Positions 35,369 to 44,667 are shown, numbered from the stretch's first letter. The stretch is 64,000 bases of DNA from an uncultured Clostridia bacterium (GCA_934167165.1 CAKPKG010000003.1:1-64000); one strand, 5' to 3'. A program made the numbers and translations. The notes: a model not told the origin generated them from the letters alone.

Positions 35369-36571
35369 ATGGAAAGAAAAATTATGCATATTGATGTAAA
35401 TAATGCATTTTTATCTTGGTCAGCTTTAGATCTACTAAATAAAGGTGAAACATTAGATATAAGAACAATTCCTTCAATAATAGGAGGAGATGAAAATAGA
35501 AGAGCTGGAATAGTTTTAGCAAAAAGTAATATAGCAAAACAATTTGGAATTGTAACAGGCGAAACAATATATCAAGCAAGAAAGAAATGCCCAAATTTAA
35601 AAATATATCCTAGCAATTATAAAATATATAAAGAATATTCAGATAAATTATATAATCTTTTACTAAACTATACAGACGAAATAGAAAGGTATTCAATAGA
35701 TGAATGCTTTTTAAATATGACCAATTTTTTAATGAAATCTACTCTAGAAGAAAAAGCAAAAGAAATACAAAAAAGAATAAATGAAGAATTGGGCTTTACT
35801 GTAAATATTGGTTTAAGTACAAATAAATTACTAGCAAAGATGGCATCTGATTTTGAAAAGCCTAATAAAATACATACATTATATCCCAATGAAATTCAAA
35901 GCAAAATGTGGAATTTAACTGTTGGAGACTTATTTATGTTGGGAAGAAAAAGTGTTCCTAAATTATATAATATGCACATAAAAACAATAGGAGATTTAGC
36001 AAAAACAAACTTGGAAGAGCTAACTAAAAAATTTGGAAAACATGGCAAAATGATGTGGGAATATGCGAATGGTATAGATGAGTCTGAAGTTATATATAAT
36101 TATGGACCACCTAAAAGCATAGGAAATTCTACTACTCTTGCACAAGATGTAAACAATGTAGAAACTTTAAATGAAATATTGCTAACACTTGCAGAGCATG
36201 TTGCATATAGGTTAAGAAAACACAAAATGGTTGCAAGTGTTGTAAATGTTGGGTTAAGAACAAAAGATTTTAAAGATTTTTCTCATCAAAAAAAGTTAGA
36301 TTTTGCAACGGCAAATACAAAAGATATATATTTAAAAGCAAAAGAGCTATTAAAAGAAATGTATAAAGGAGAAGAAATTAGGCTTGTTGCTTTAAGAGTA
36401 GATAAATTAACAAATAAAAATGAAGCACAAATTTCATTGTTTGAAACAGAAAAAGAACGAAAACAAGAAAAATTGGATGAAGTTTTGGACAACTTAAAGG
36501 AAAAATATGGTTACGAAAAAATTACAAGAGCTGGTAAAATGGGAATTGAAAAGAATATAAAATTAAAGTAA
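35369..36571 (+). CDS. dinB: Y-family DNA polymerase IV
   Basis: A 400-residue translesion polymerase. HIDVNNAFLSWSALDLL is the first metal-binding block, YSIDECFLNMTNF carries the catalytic Asp-Glu pair, and GLSTNKLLAKMASDFEKPNK follows. Residues 290-400 form the little-finger domain. Near the C-terminus, AQISLFETE resembles the beta-clamp binding motif QLSLF. ATG is preceded by TGGTGATAAT; the SOS-type promoter is just upstream. Length is normal. Confidence 0.95.
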   Translation: MERKIMHIDVNNAFLSWSALDLLNKGETLDIRTIPSIIGGDENRRAGIVLAKSNIAKQFGIVTGETIYQARKKCPNLKIYPSNYKIYKEYSDKLYNLLLNYTDEIERYSIDECFLNMTNFLMKSTLEEKAKEIQKRINEELGFTVNIGLSTNKLLAKMASDFEKPNKIHTLYPNEIQSKMWNLTVGDLFMLGRKSVPKLYNMHIKTIGDLAKTNLEELTKKFGKHGKMMWEYANGIDESEVIYNYGPPKSIGNSTTLAQDVNNVETLNEILLTLAEHVAYRLRKHKMVASVVNVGLRTKDFKDFSHQKKLDFATANTKDIYLKAKELLKEMYKGEEIRLVALRVDKLTNKNEAQISLFETEKERKQEKLDEVLDNLKEKYGYEKITRAGKMGIEKNIKLK

Positions 36572-36800
36572 TGTTATTGTAACATTTTTGTAACGTAAAT
36601 GTAATATTACAAAAAATCAATACATATTGACTTTAAATATTGGTTAAGATAAAATACTTTTAAACCAAAAAACGGCATACATTTTTTTTAAGCAAAAGGA
36701 GATACGCAAGTGTTGTAACCCAAGTAGCTGTAAGTGTATAACCAACAATGTACAAAAGAAAAAATATAAGTAGTAATAGTTGTTAGAAGGGGGCACACAC
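36572..36800 (+). promoter_or_regulatory. Leader region of nrdD, no known riboswitch recognised
   Basis: Contains a TTGACT-like box near 36628 with a GATAAA-like box 17 bases on, then a leader of about 150 bases before the start. The leader has GTGTTGTAACCCAAGTAGC followed by GTGTATAACCAACAATG, which could pair weakly. No cobalamin-type riboswitch boxes or tandem NrdR boxes were recognised. Confidence 0.45.
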
Positions 36801-39077
36801 ATGCAAGTTATAAAAAGAGACGGAAGAATATCAGAGTATAATGATGAAAGAATTATTAAAGCTATAACATTAGCAATGTCACATACAACAGGTGGTGTTG
36901 ATATAGATTTAGCTACAAAAATAGCAGATAGCGTAAGAAATCAATTAAAAGATAAAGTACAAGTATCTGTTTATGAAATTCAAGATATAGTTGAGAAAAA
37001 ATTAATGGGATCTTCTAGAAAAGAAGTTGCTCAAGAATATATTACATATAGATATAACAGAGATGTTGCAAGAAAAGCAAAATCAAAAGACATGTTTTTG
37101 GAGATTATAGAAACAAAGTCTAATGATGTTACAAGAGAAAATGCTAATATGAATGCAGATACACCTGCTGGTATGATGATGAAATTTGCATCAGAAACTA
37201 CAAAACCATTCGTTGATGATTTTTTGCTATCAACAGAAGCTAGAACAGCAATAAAAAATGGATATATTCATATACATGATAAAGATTATTACCCAACAAA
37301 AAGTTTAACATGCTTACAACATCCATTAGATAAAATTCTAGAACATGGATTTAGAGCAGGGCATGGAAGCTCTAGACCAGCAAAAAGAATTGAAACAGCA
37401 AGTATTATTGGATGTATATCACTAGAAACAGTTCAAAACGAAATGCATGGTGGACAAGCAATTCCTGCATTTGACTATTACCTAGCTCCATATGTAAAAA
37501 AGACATTTGTAGAAGAAATTAAAAAAATAGAAAAAGTAATTGATGAAGATTTGTCAAAACTTTATGATTATAAAGTAGAAGACTATATCAAAAAAGATAC
37601 AAAAGATTTAAAAGGTGATAAAAAATATACACAACTTGCAATAAACAACACAGTAGAAAGAGTTCACCAATCAATGGAAGCATTTATACATAACATGAAT
37701 ACAATCCATTCAAGAGGTGGAAACCAAGTTGTATTTAGTTCTATAAACTATGGAACAGATACTTCTGCTGAAGGTAGATGTATAATAAGAGAAATGCTTG
37801 CATCAACAGAAAAAGGTGTAGGAAATGGAGAAACTCCAATATTCCCAATTCAAATTTGGAAGAAAAAAAGAGGAGTAAATTATTTACCACAAGATAAAAA
37901 CTATGATTTATACAAATATGCATGTAAAGTTACAGCAAGAAGATTCTTTCCTAACTTTATAAATCTAGATGCTACATTTAATCAACATCCAAAGTGGAGA
38001 GAAGATGATCCAAACAGATATTATTATGAGTGTGCAACTATGGGATGTAGAACAAGAGTATTTGCAGATAGACATGGAGAAGATACATCAGTAGGAAGAG
38101 GAAACTTATCATTTACAACAGTAAATATTGTAAAAATAGCAATAGAATCAGCGAGAGAAGCACAAGAAAATTTAGGAATTAATTTCGAAATTGGTAAAGG
38201 TAGCGAACAGTACATGACAGAAAAATACAATAAAGAAGTTAAAAAAATATTCCTAAATAAATTAGAAAAATATACAGACATTGTAGCAAGACAATTATAT
38301 GATAGATATAAATTCCAATGCAGTGCAGTTGCAAAACAATTTCCACTATTAATGTCTGGATTATGGCAAGGTAGTGAGAATTTAAAACCTAATGACAGAG
38401 TAGAGCCAGTTTTAAAACATGGAACATTAGGTATTGGATTTATAGGTTTAGCAGAATGTTTAACAGTTCTTACTGGAAAACATCATGCAGAATCAGAAAA
38501 AGCACAAAAATTAGGAATAGAAATAATTACACAAATGAAAGAATCATGTGATAAATATTCTGAAAGATATGACTTGAATTACTCTGTACTTGCAACTCCA
38601 GCAGAAGGATTATCTGGAAGATTTACAAAAATGGATAGAAAAGAATATGGAACTATATTAGGAGTAACAGATAAAGACTATTATACAAATAGTAACCATG
38701 TTCCAGTATGGTACAAATGTACAGCAGAAGAAAAAGCTAAAATAGAAGCACCTTATCATGCATTAACAGCAGGAGGACATATATTCTACATAGAATTAGA
38801 TGGAGACGCTACACATAATCCAAATAGTGTAGAAGCAGTTGTAGATTTAATGGATAAATATAACATGGGTTATGGTTCTATAAATCATACTCGTTCTAGA
38901 TGTTTAGATTGCGGATTTGAAAATGCAGATGTAAATCTAAAAGTATGTCCAATATGTGGTGGAGAAAATATTGATACAATTCAAAGAATAACAGGATATT
39001 TAGTAGGTACAACTTCTAGATGGAACAAAGGAAAATTAGCTGAATTACACGATAGAGTAACTCATACAAGAAAATAA
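36801..39077 (+). CDS. nrdD: Anaerobic ribonucleoside-triphosphate reductase
   Basis: A 758-residue class III reductase that makes dNTPs under anaerobic conditions with a glycyl radical. It has an ATP-cone from about residue 1 to 90 (QVIKRDGRISEYNDERI), HIHDKDYY, the cysteine-containing core CATMGCRTRVF, a C-terminal zinc site (CLDCGFENADVNLKVCPICG) and the glycyl radical loop RITGYLVGTTSRW. ATG 36801 is preferred to TTG 36780 because GAAGGGGG lies ahead. It is followed by its activase. Confidence 0.97.
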   Translation: MQVIKRDGRISEYNDERIIKAITLAMSHTTGGVDIDLATKIADSVRNQLKDKVQVSVYEIQDIVEKKLMGSSRKEVAQEYITYRYNRDVARKAKSKDMFLEIIETKSNDVTRENANMNADTPAGMMMKFASETTKPFVDDFLLSTEARTAIKNGYIHIHDKDYYPTKSLTCLQHPLDKILEHGFRAGHGSSRPAKRIETASIIGCISLETVQNEMHGGQAIPAFDYYLAPYVKKTFVEEIKKIEKVIDEDLSKLYDYKVEDYIKKDTKDLKGDKKYTQLAINNTVERVHQSMEAFIHNMNTIHSRGGNQVVFSSINYGTDTSAEGRCIIREMLASTEKGVGNGETPIFPIQIWKKKRGVNYLPQDKNYDLYKYACKVTARRFFPNFINLDATFNQHPKWREDDPNRYYYECATMGCRTRVFADRHGEDTSVGRGNLSFTTVNIVKIAIESAREAQENLGINFEIGKGSEQYMTEKYNKEVKKIFLNKLEKYTDIVARQLYDRYKFQCSAVAKQFPLLMSGLWQGSENLKPNDRVEPVLKHGTLGIGFIGLAECLTVLTGKHHAESEKAQKLGIEIITQMKESCDKYSERYDLNYSVLATPAEGLSGRFTKMDRKEYGTILGVTDKDYYTNSNHVPVWYKCTAEEKAKIEAPYHALTAGGHIFYIELDGDATHNPNSVEAVVDLMDKYNMGYGSINHTRSRCLDCGFENADVNLKVCPICGGENIDTIQRITGYLVGTTSRWNKGKLAELHDRVTHTRK

Positions 39078-39101
39078 AAAATAAATTAGGAGATGGCTGA
39101 T

Positions 39102-39605
39102 ATGAAGATAGCTGGTTTTTATGACGAAAGTATATCAAATGGTTTGGGCTGGAGAGCAGTCTTATTTGTAAGTGGTTGCCCACATCACTGCCCTGGATGT
39201 CATAATAAAGAAGCACAAGACTTTAATTATGGTGAAGAATTTAATGAAGAAGAAATTTTAAAAAGAATAAAGGAAAATTCTATTTTAAATGGAATAACTA
39301 TAAGTGGAGGGGAACCTCTATGTAAGGAAAACATTCCTGGAGTTTTAAAATTTATAAAAGACGTAAAAGAAATAAGACCAGAATTTAATGTATGGTGCTA
39401 TTCTGGATACACATTAGACCAACTTATAGATAGAAATGATGAAGAAACAAATAAGTGTTTAAGTGAAATAGATGTATTAGTTGATGGAAGATTTGTAGAA
39501 GCAAAAAAAGACCCAACATTAAAATTTAGAGGTTCTAGTAATCAAAGAATATTAGATTTAAAACCAAGTTTGCAAACACACAAATTTATAGAATATAAAT
39601 TATAA
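39102..39605 (+). CDS. nrdG: Anaerobic ribonucleotide reductase activating protein
   Basis: A 167-residue radical SAM enzyme that installs the glycyl radical on NrdD. The 4Fe-4S motif is SGCPHHCPGCHN (Cys-x3-Cys-x2-Cys) near residue 25, and GITISGGEPL binds SAM. YSGYTLDQLI is also typical. ATG 39102 is chosen over ATG 39093 because TTAGGAG lies too close to the latter. It is 24 bases after nrdD, in one operon. Confidence 0.96.
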   Translation: MKIAGFYDESISNGLGWRAVLFVSGCPHHCPGCHNKEAQDFNYGEEFNEEEILKRIKENSILNGITISGGEPLCKENIPGVLKFIKDVKEIRPEFNVWCYSGYTLDQLIDRNDEETNKCLSEIDVLVDGRFVEAKKDPTLKFRGSSNQRILDLKPSLQTHKFIEYKL

Positions 39606-39711
39606 ACAGCTTTTACTAATTAAAGTTTGATTTTAAGTTTATTTTAATAATCTATATATAAAATAATTTAAATATTATAATGCCGATAGGGCAATAAAAA
39701 GGAGAGTGTTT

Positions 39712-40725
39712 ATGGAAGACAAAGTCATAAAAGAAGAAAAAAAATCAATTTTTTCAAAAAAAGAGGTATGGATTTCTGGCGTTATAGGCTTAATACTAGG
39801 TGCAGCAATTGTTGTAGGACTATATTTTGTTGGAATACCAAAGTTTGGAAATGAAACTATTGCAACTGTAAAAGGTGGATCAATAAAGAAAGATGAACTT
39901 TATAGTGAAATGAAAAAAGCATATTCAGTAAATTATGCATTAGATTTAGTTGACAAAGCAATATTAAAAAATAAATATAAACTTACAGATGATCAAAAGA
40001 AAGAGATAGAAGAACAAGCAAATTACTATTTAACAACATACCAAACATATTATGGATATACTGAAGAACAATTCTTAAGTGAAAATGGATTCTCAACAAA
40101 AGATGAATTTATAGAGTATTTAACTTTGAATTATAAAAGAGATTTATATTATGTAGAGTATTTAAAAACAAAAATAGAGCAAGATAAAATACAAACATAT
40201 TATGATGAAAACGTATATGGAGATATAAATACAAAACATATCCTAGTAAGTATAACTGATGATGTTACAGACGAACAAGCAAAAGCAACTGCAAAAGAAA
40301 TAATAGCAAAATTAGATTCAGGAAAATCTTTTGATGAAGTAGCTGAAGAATACAAAGACAAAGCAACATATGAAGATTTAGGATATAATGGATTTAACTC
40401 TAGTTTGGTTTCAGAATATGTAGAAGCAAGTAAAGCATTAGAAAATGGAACATATTCAAAAGAGCCAGTAAAAACAGATTTTGGATATCATGTAATATAT
40501 AAAGTAGATCAAAAAGAAAAACCATCATTAGAAGAAGCTACTAATGATATAGTTAAAGCACTAGCAACAGATATAGAAAAAGAAGATCCATATATAAAAT
40601 ATAAAGCTTTAATACAATTAAGAGAAGAAAGTAAATTAAATTTTAAAGATAGCAAATTTAAAAGCGAATATAAAAAATATTGTGATCAAGTAAATGCAGG
40701 AACAGGAACAACAAGCGAGGAATAG
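39712..40725 (+). CDS. PrsA/SurA-like peptidyl-prolyl isomerase (parvulin type), membrane anchored
   Basis: A 337-residue protein with an N-terminal membrane anchor (about residues 23-45) and no lipobox cysteine, unlike B. subtilis PrsA. A SurA-N-like helical part is followed by a parvulin domain at about residues 165-260 (NTKHILVSITDDVTD, SGKSFDEVAEEYKDKATYED, VKTDFGYHVIYKVDQKEKPS). Such proteins help fold secreted proteins outside the membrane. ATG 39712 follows AAAGGAGAG at the right distance. It ends at a strong bidirectional terminator. Confidence 0.88.
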   Translation: MEDKVIKEEKKSIFSKKEVWISGVIGLILGAAIVVGLYFVGIPKFGNETIATVKGGSIKKDELYSEMKKAYSVNYALDLVDKAILKNKYKLTDDQKKEIEEQANYYLTTYQTYYGYTEEQFLSENGFSTKDEFIEYLTLNYKRDLYYVEYLKTKIEQDKIQTYYDENVYGDINTKHILVSITDDVTDEQAKATAKEIIAKLDSGKSFDEVAEEYKDKATYEDLGYNGFNSSLVSEYVEASKALENGTYSKEPVKTDFGYHVIYKVDQKEKPSLEEATNDIVKALATDIEKEDPYIKYKALIQLREESKLNFKDSKFKSEYKKYCDQVNAGTGTTSEE

Positions 40726-40735
40726 AAGGCTATAT

Positions 40736-40774
40736 AAAAAGCAGTGGAAAGAATTTCTTTCTACTGCCTTTTAC
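40736..40774. terminator. Bidirectional intrinsic terminator
   Basis: AAAAGCAGTGGAAAGAA pairs with TTCTTTCTACTGCCTTTT between the foldase gene and the DUF1540 gene on the other strand. Confidence 0.8.
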
Positions 40775-40775
40775 T

Positions 40776-40946
40776 TTATTCTTGATTACAACGATAACTT
40801 CCACACATAGATTCATCTTCTGGATTTCCATTACTACAATTTTTACAAGGCCTTACAATTATATCCTCTAATTCACATTTTTGAGTTTTTTCATTATTAA
40901 AAGCACAACTACAAACTGTACAATTAATTAACTGTTTCTTTTCCAT
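40776..40946 (-). CDS. DUF1540 domain protein, small cysteine-rich
   Basis: A 56-residue protein with eight cysteines. INCTVCSCAFNNEKTQKCEL, then IIVRPCKNC and MCGSYRC, match the DUF1540 pattern, in which Cys residues probably bind a metal. The function of this family is not known; it is common in Clostridia and often small. GGAGGAT lies upstream on its strand. It is transcribed against the foldase gene. The coding frame is fully open and short enough to be missed by gene callers. Confidence 0.85.
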   Translation of the reverse strand: MEKKQLINCTVCSCAFNNEKTQKCELEDIIVRPCKNCSNGNPEDESMCGSYRCNQE

Positions 40947-41269
40947 AAAAATAATCCTCCTTAAAAAATCAAGATATTAATATTATTTCCAAAAACAAAT
41001 AATTTATTAAATTTTTAAATTTATTTTTAAAATTAATAAAAAAACATGTATTTTAAAGAGAAAAGTTTTAAAATTAAAATAAAAAATATATCTATTTAAA
41101 AGATTCGTTCTTCAAGGCGTTTAAGATAAGCAAATATTCAAACTTTATATACGAACTCTAATTTCTGAAAAGCAATAATTTTATCAGGTCGAACTCACTT
41201 TAAAATAGATATATTTTTTATTATATTGGAAAAATTATAAAAATTAAAATTTTTTAAGTATAAATAAAC
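40947..41269. other. Intergenic region with an inverted-repeat element
   Basis: About 323 very AT-rich bases without a gene. It contains the 143-base inverted-repeat element described separately. The remainder is A/T runs; the start of the DUF1540 gene accounts for a ribosome binding site at about 40955-40962. Confidence 0.6.
41079..41221. repeat. 143-base inverted-repeat element, possible structured RNA or MITE
   Basis: ATAAAAAATATATCTATTT (41079-41097) and its near-perfect complement AAATAGATATATTTTTTAT (41203-41221) bracket about 100 bases. The interior has more C and G than the surroundings and two CGAACTC words (in TACGAACTC and GTCGAACTC). No ORF of note. Confidence 0.6.
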
Positions 41270-42001
41270 TTATTTTTTCCCTGAATCTTTACAATTTAAT
41301 TTTTTAATTTCAGAATTTGAATTAATTTGAGTCTTGCAATCAACAGGCTTTTTAAAACTCAAATACCAACTCATGCCATTTTTATTTTCGTCTATTTCTT
41401 TAACTTTTGTAGTTAGTTCATTGCAAGTTTTAGGAGCAGGAACTATAATTGGGTCACCAGGTAGCCAATTAGCTGGAGTAGAAGCCTTGTTGCAATCTGC
41501 TGTTTGTAAAGCTTCTATAATTCTTAAAATTTCAGGAATACATCTACCTACGTTTAATGGGTACACTAAAATAACTCTTATAATTCCTTTATCATCAATA
41601 ATAAACACATTTCTTACAGTTTCGGTATTGCTTATTTCATTTGCAACCATTCCATATCTTCTAGCAATTTCTCCGCTTCTATCAGCTATTACAGGAAACG
41701 GAACTCTTATACCAGTACGCATACAAATATCGTATAACCAAGCTAAATGAGAAGCATTGCTATCTATGCTAAGACCAAGCAAACAAGTATTTAATCTTTC
41801 AAAGTATGTATTCATTTTTGAAAAAGCAATAAACTCTGTTGTACAAACAGGAGTAAAATCTCCAGGATGAGAAAAAAGAACAACCCATTTTCCTTTATAA
41901 TCAGAAAGTTTAATATTTCCCATAGTTGTTTGAGCTTCAAATTCAGGTGCAAATTCACCAATTTTAACATTACCATTCATCATAATTTCATAATTGTTCA
42001 T
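41270..42001 (-). CDS. Peroxiredoxin (Prx6/1-Cys-like class)
   Basis: A 243-residue peroxiredoxin. The peroxidatic Cys lies in HPGDFTPVCTTEF, with APEFEAQTTMG at the start and RNVFIIDDKGIIR at the centre. The C-terminal ESSTP-like replacement is TPANWLPGDPIIVPAPKTC, typical of the Prx6-type archaeal/bacterial enzymes. Several C-terminal Cys (PKTCNELT, PVDCK, NCKDSG) may resolve the sulfenic acid. It detoxifies peroxides, useful to an anaerobe. GGAGGA precedes the start on its strand. Confidence 0.92.
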   Translation of the reverse strand: MNNYEIMMNGNVKIGEFAPEFEAQTTMGNIKLSDYKGKWVVLFSHPGDFTPVCTTEFIAFSKMNTYFERLNTCLLGLSIDSNASHLAWLYDICMRTGIRVPFPVIADRSGEIARRYGMVANEISNTETVRNVFIIDDKGIIRVILVYPLNVGRCIPEILRIIEALQTADCNKASTPANWLPGDPIIVPAPKTCNELTTKVKEIDENKNGMSWYLSFKKPVDCKTQINSNSEIKKLNCKDSGKK

Positions 42002-42305
42002 AAAAAATCCTCCTACATAATCTTCGTATATAATATGAAAGTAAAATAAAATGTGTTAAATTAATTAATGTGATTGATATAAAAAAGTAAAATAGGTTCA
42101 AACAAAATAAGAGAAGAGAAATAATTTTATGCAATTACAAATAACATATAGTATACTTTTATTTACAAAATATATACTAAGATATTAATACAAACTTGCT
42201 TTTTTATGTAAATTATGATATATTTTAATTATGTAAAGAGTTATTCTCTTCGAAAAAATAAACTTTCGGAGGGAAACCTCCGATACAACTAAAAGGAGGT
42301 AAACT
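42002..42305 (+). other. Intergenic region before the KH gene
   Basis: About 304 AT-rich bases between divergent genes. The left part holds the peroxiredoxin upstream region; the right part ends with the stable hairpin and ribosome binding site described separately. No ORF or known RNA was recognised. Confidence 0.5.
42266..42300 (+). promoter_or_regulatory. Leader hairpin that may sequester the ribosome binding site
   Basis: TCGGAGG, loop GAAA, CCTCCGA (42266-42283) is a perfect GNRA-capped hairpin. Seven bases later AAAAGGAGGT is the Shine-Dalgarno. The CCTCC arm could pair either with GGAGG in the hairpin or with GGAGG in the ribosome binding site. Confidence 0.5.
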
Positions 42306-42992
42306 ATGTCAAATTACAAATGGGTTAAAATGAGTGATGAGTATGTTCAACTTCGGAAAGAAGATTTTTCTCAAATTCCAAGCTTTGAGGTAAATAATAT
42401 TGACACTATACTCATGAAAAAATTTGAAGACAATGGTATTGATTCTTCAGTAAAAAGAGAGGACTTTTTAGAAGATTGCTCATATGTTTTAAGTGCAGTC
42501 GATCAAAAAGTTATCATGATTACAGCTCCTTTGTATGAGCTTAATCTTGATACTGATAGCTACGTACTGATAGCTGAATCATATACAGATGAAGCTATTG
42601 ACCCTGCTGAATATGAATGGGTAAAAGAAACATATTCTCGTTGTGTAGAAGAAGTAGCTAGTGAACAGGCAGAGGTTTTTGAAAAACTGTTTATGGAGAA
42701 AACTCTTGATGGAATTTCATCCATTGTAACAATTTCTTCAAATCCTTATGAAGAGCCGAACTACTTTTACGAACAATACATTCCTAAAGGCTATATTAAG
42801 GCATGTGAGAAGAATTATCCATTTACTTGTCTTAAGCATGATGTGGTATTTATAAAAAAAATGGATGCCAAAGGACAAGCGATTACTATTAAAGTTCCCG
42901 ATTTCTATAAGGGGCTTGTTATCGGCAAAGGTGGCGAAAATATTAAAAAAATTGCCAATCAGATTAATGCCAAAAGAATTAATGTAATTTGA
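42306..42992 (+). CDS. KH-domain protein of unknown role
   Basis: A 228-residue protein. The C-terminus is a KH RNA-binding motif (IKVPDFYKGLVIGKGGENI, with GKGG as the GxxG loop) that breaks off close to the protein end. The N-terminal 190 residues are acidic and unrecognised, with WVKMSDEYVQLRKEDFSQIP at the start. It contains an in-frame CGG at 42354 read as Arg (VQLRKED). Codon use (GTC, CTG, CCG, CGT) is less AT-biased than the housekeeping genes, suggesting acquisition. It is followed by a terminator and then the beta-CASP nuclease gene. Confidence 0.75.
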   Translation: MSNYKWVKMSDEYVQLRKEDFSQIPSFEVNNIDTILMKKFEDNGIDSSVKREDFLEDCSYVLSAVDQKVIMITAPLYELNLDTDSYVLIAESYTDEAIDPAEYEWVKETYSRCVEEVASEQAEVFEKLFMEKTLDGISSIVTISSNPYEEPNYFYEQYIPKGYIKACEKNYPFTCLKHDVVFIKKMDAKGQAITIKVPDFYKGLVIGKGGENIKKIANQINAKRINVI

Positions 42993-43001
42993 TAAGAATT
43001 T

Positions 43002-43027
43002 AGGAGTCTGTATGGACTCCTTTTTTC
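43002..43027 (+). terminator. Intrinsic terminator after the KH gene
   Basis: AGGAGTC and GACTCCT pair around TGTATG and are followed by a T run. Confidence 0.85.
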
Positions 43028-43206
43028 TTATGCGTAAAGGCTATTTTTATAGTATTAATTATTATTTTTAGCAAATGATTGCTTTTAAATGTGTTAAATT
43101 AATTTTTAAAGTATACATAAATGTTGAAAAAGAGCAAAAAATATTGTATAATTCATATGTCAGAAATTTTTCCCATGAAAAAAATTTTTGGATTGGAGGA
43201 ACACTT

Positions 43207-44625
43207 ATGGGAAACAAAACTAAAATGTATTTAGACGTAATGGCTTGTCATCCAGAGGTTACAGGAAGTTGCTTCTTATGCGTTTTAAAACTCCCAAATC
43301 GGGAGAGCATAAAGTTTGTAATTGATTGCGGACTTTTTCAAGAGAAGGAATATGATTCATTAAATTATGAGTTGCCGTTCGAATGCGATGAACTAGCATT
43401 TGTATTAGTAACGCATAATCATGTGGACCATATTGGCAGATTGCCACTATTGTTTAAAAAAGGCTATTTTGGAAATATATATTGCTCAACTCAAACTAAA
43501 ATATTACTTCCATTAGCACTAAATGATAGTCAAAAAGTACTTTCTGATGTATGTAAAAGAAAACATCAACCTGCACTCTATAGTGCTAAAGATGTAGAGG
43601 CAACATCAAACAATGTTGTTGGAGTTGAGTTCAACCATAAAATTCGAGTTGCTCCGAATATAGAAGTTACATTTTTAAAAAATGGACATCTAATTGGAGC
43701 AGCCATGATATTGGTTGAAATTAATTATCCGGGAGAAGAGCCTATAAATGTTTTATTTACAGGAGATTATAACTGCAAAAATAATTTTATATATTTGCCG
43801 GGAATTCCCGACCAAATAAAGAATATGAGATTATCAACGATTATAGAGTCAACCTATGGAGACACTTCTGTAAATGATATCAATTATGGATATTTTTCTC
43901 AAAAAGTATTGGAAGCGATAGAACAAAGGAAAACAATAATACTTCCTGTTTTTTCGCTTGGAAGATCACAGGAAATTCTATTAAAATTAAAAGAATTACA
44001 AGATAATAATGAACTGGATATAAATGTACCAATATACTTTGATGGAAATTTGGCACAAGCATATACAGCATTATATCTTTCTTCTAAATGTTTGATAGAA
44101 GAAGACAAAAAAGACTTTTTACCAAAAAACCTAGAGTTGGTAAACAGTGAAATTAGAGATGAATTACTGGAAACTGATAAATGTAAAATAATTGTTACAA
44201 CATCAGGAATGGGAACATATGGACCTGCACAGGTGTATATACCATATTTTATTTCTAAAAAGAAGGTCTTAATACTTTTTACTGGATATACAGCAGAAGG
44301 AACTCTTGGAGCAAACTTAAAAAATGCAGAAGAAAGCGAGTCTGTTAAAATTGGAGGTTTGATATGCAGAAAATTTGCGGATGTGTCTTATTGCAATGAG
44401 TTTTCTGCCCATGCAAAATCAGAAGAATTAATTGAATTATTAAAGCAATTTAGTAATTTAAAAGGTATTTTGATAAATCACGGGCAAGAAGAAACAAAAG
44501 CAAATTTTGCAGAAAAAGTTTTAAACGAATTAAGTATTGATGAAGTTGGAATTTTAAACAGAGAGTATTTCTTCCGATTAGGAAGCTTTGGAATAATAAA
44601 GACTTTATCAACAAAATTTAAGTAA
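43207..44625 (+). CDS. Metallo-beta-lactamase/beta-CASP ribonuclease-like protein
   Basis: A 472-residue protein of the CPSF/Ysh1-type beta-CASP group. The metallo-beta-lactamase motif is VTHNHVDHIGRLPLL, FTGDYNCK supplies the next metal ligand, TTSGMGTYGPAQVY and LFTGYTAEGTLG form the beta-CASP part, and SAHAKSEEL and INHGQEETKANFAEKV the C-terminal His motifs. These proteins usually process RNA 3' ends. ATG 43207 after GGAGGA is preferred over an upstream in-frame ATG. It has one Arg CGG at 43300 (PNRESI). It lies 214 bases after the KH gene. Confidence 0.88.
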   Translation: MGNKTKMYLDVMACHPEVTGSCFLCVLKLPNRESIKFVIDCGLFQEKEYDSLNYELPFECDELAFVLVTHNHVDHIGRLPLLFKKGYFGNIYCSTQTKILLPLALNDSQKVLSDVCKRKHQPALYSAKDVEATSNNVVGVEFNHKIRVAPNIEVTFLKNGHLIGAAMILVEINYPGEEPINVLFTGDYNCKNNFIYLPGIPDQIKNMRLSTIIESTYGDTSVNDINYGYFSQKVLEAIEQRKTIILPVFSLGRSQEILLKLKELQDNNELDINVPIYFDGNLAQAYTALYLSSKCLIEEDKKDFLPKNLELVNSEIRDELLETDKCKIIVTTSGMGTYGPAQVYIPYFISKKKVLILFTGYTAEGTLGANLKNAEESESVKIGGLICRKFADVSYCNEFSAHAKSEELIELLKQFSNLKGILINHGQEETKANFAEKVLNELSIDEVGILNREYFFRLGSFGIIKTLSTKFK

Positions 44626-44638
44626 TAGTTTTCCCAAA

Positions 44639-44667
44639 AAAGGCACTAAAATATTTTAGTGCCTTTT
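44639..44667 (+). terminator. Intrinsic terminator after the beta-CASP gene
   Basis: AAGGCACTAAAA and TTTTAGTGCCTT pair almost without a loop and are followed by T-rich bases. Confidence 0.85.

Noticed and set aside
36572..36800. Cobalamin or other riboswitch before nrdD
   Set aside because: The leader is long enough but I could not find the conserved boxes of any known riboswitch class.
42306..42992. CGG at 42354 as a thirteenth shift site
   Set aside because: Skipping the C leads to a stop within about a dozen codons, while the zero frame stays open for 211 more codons and ends in a KH motif.
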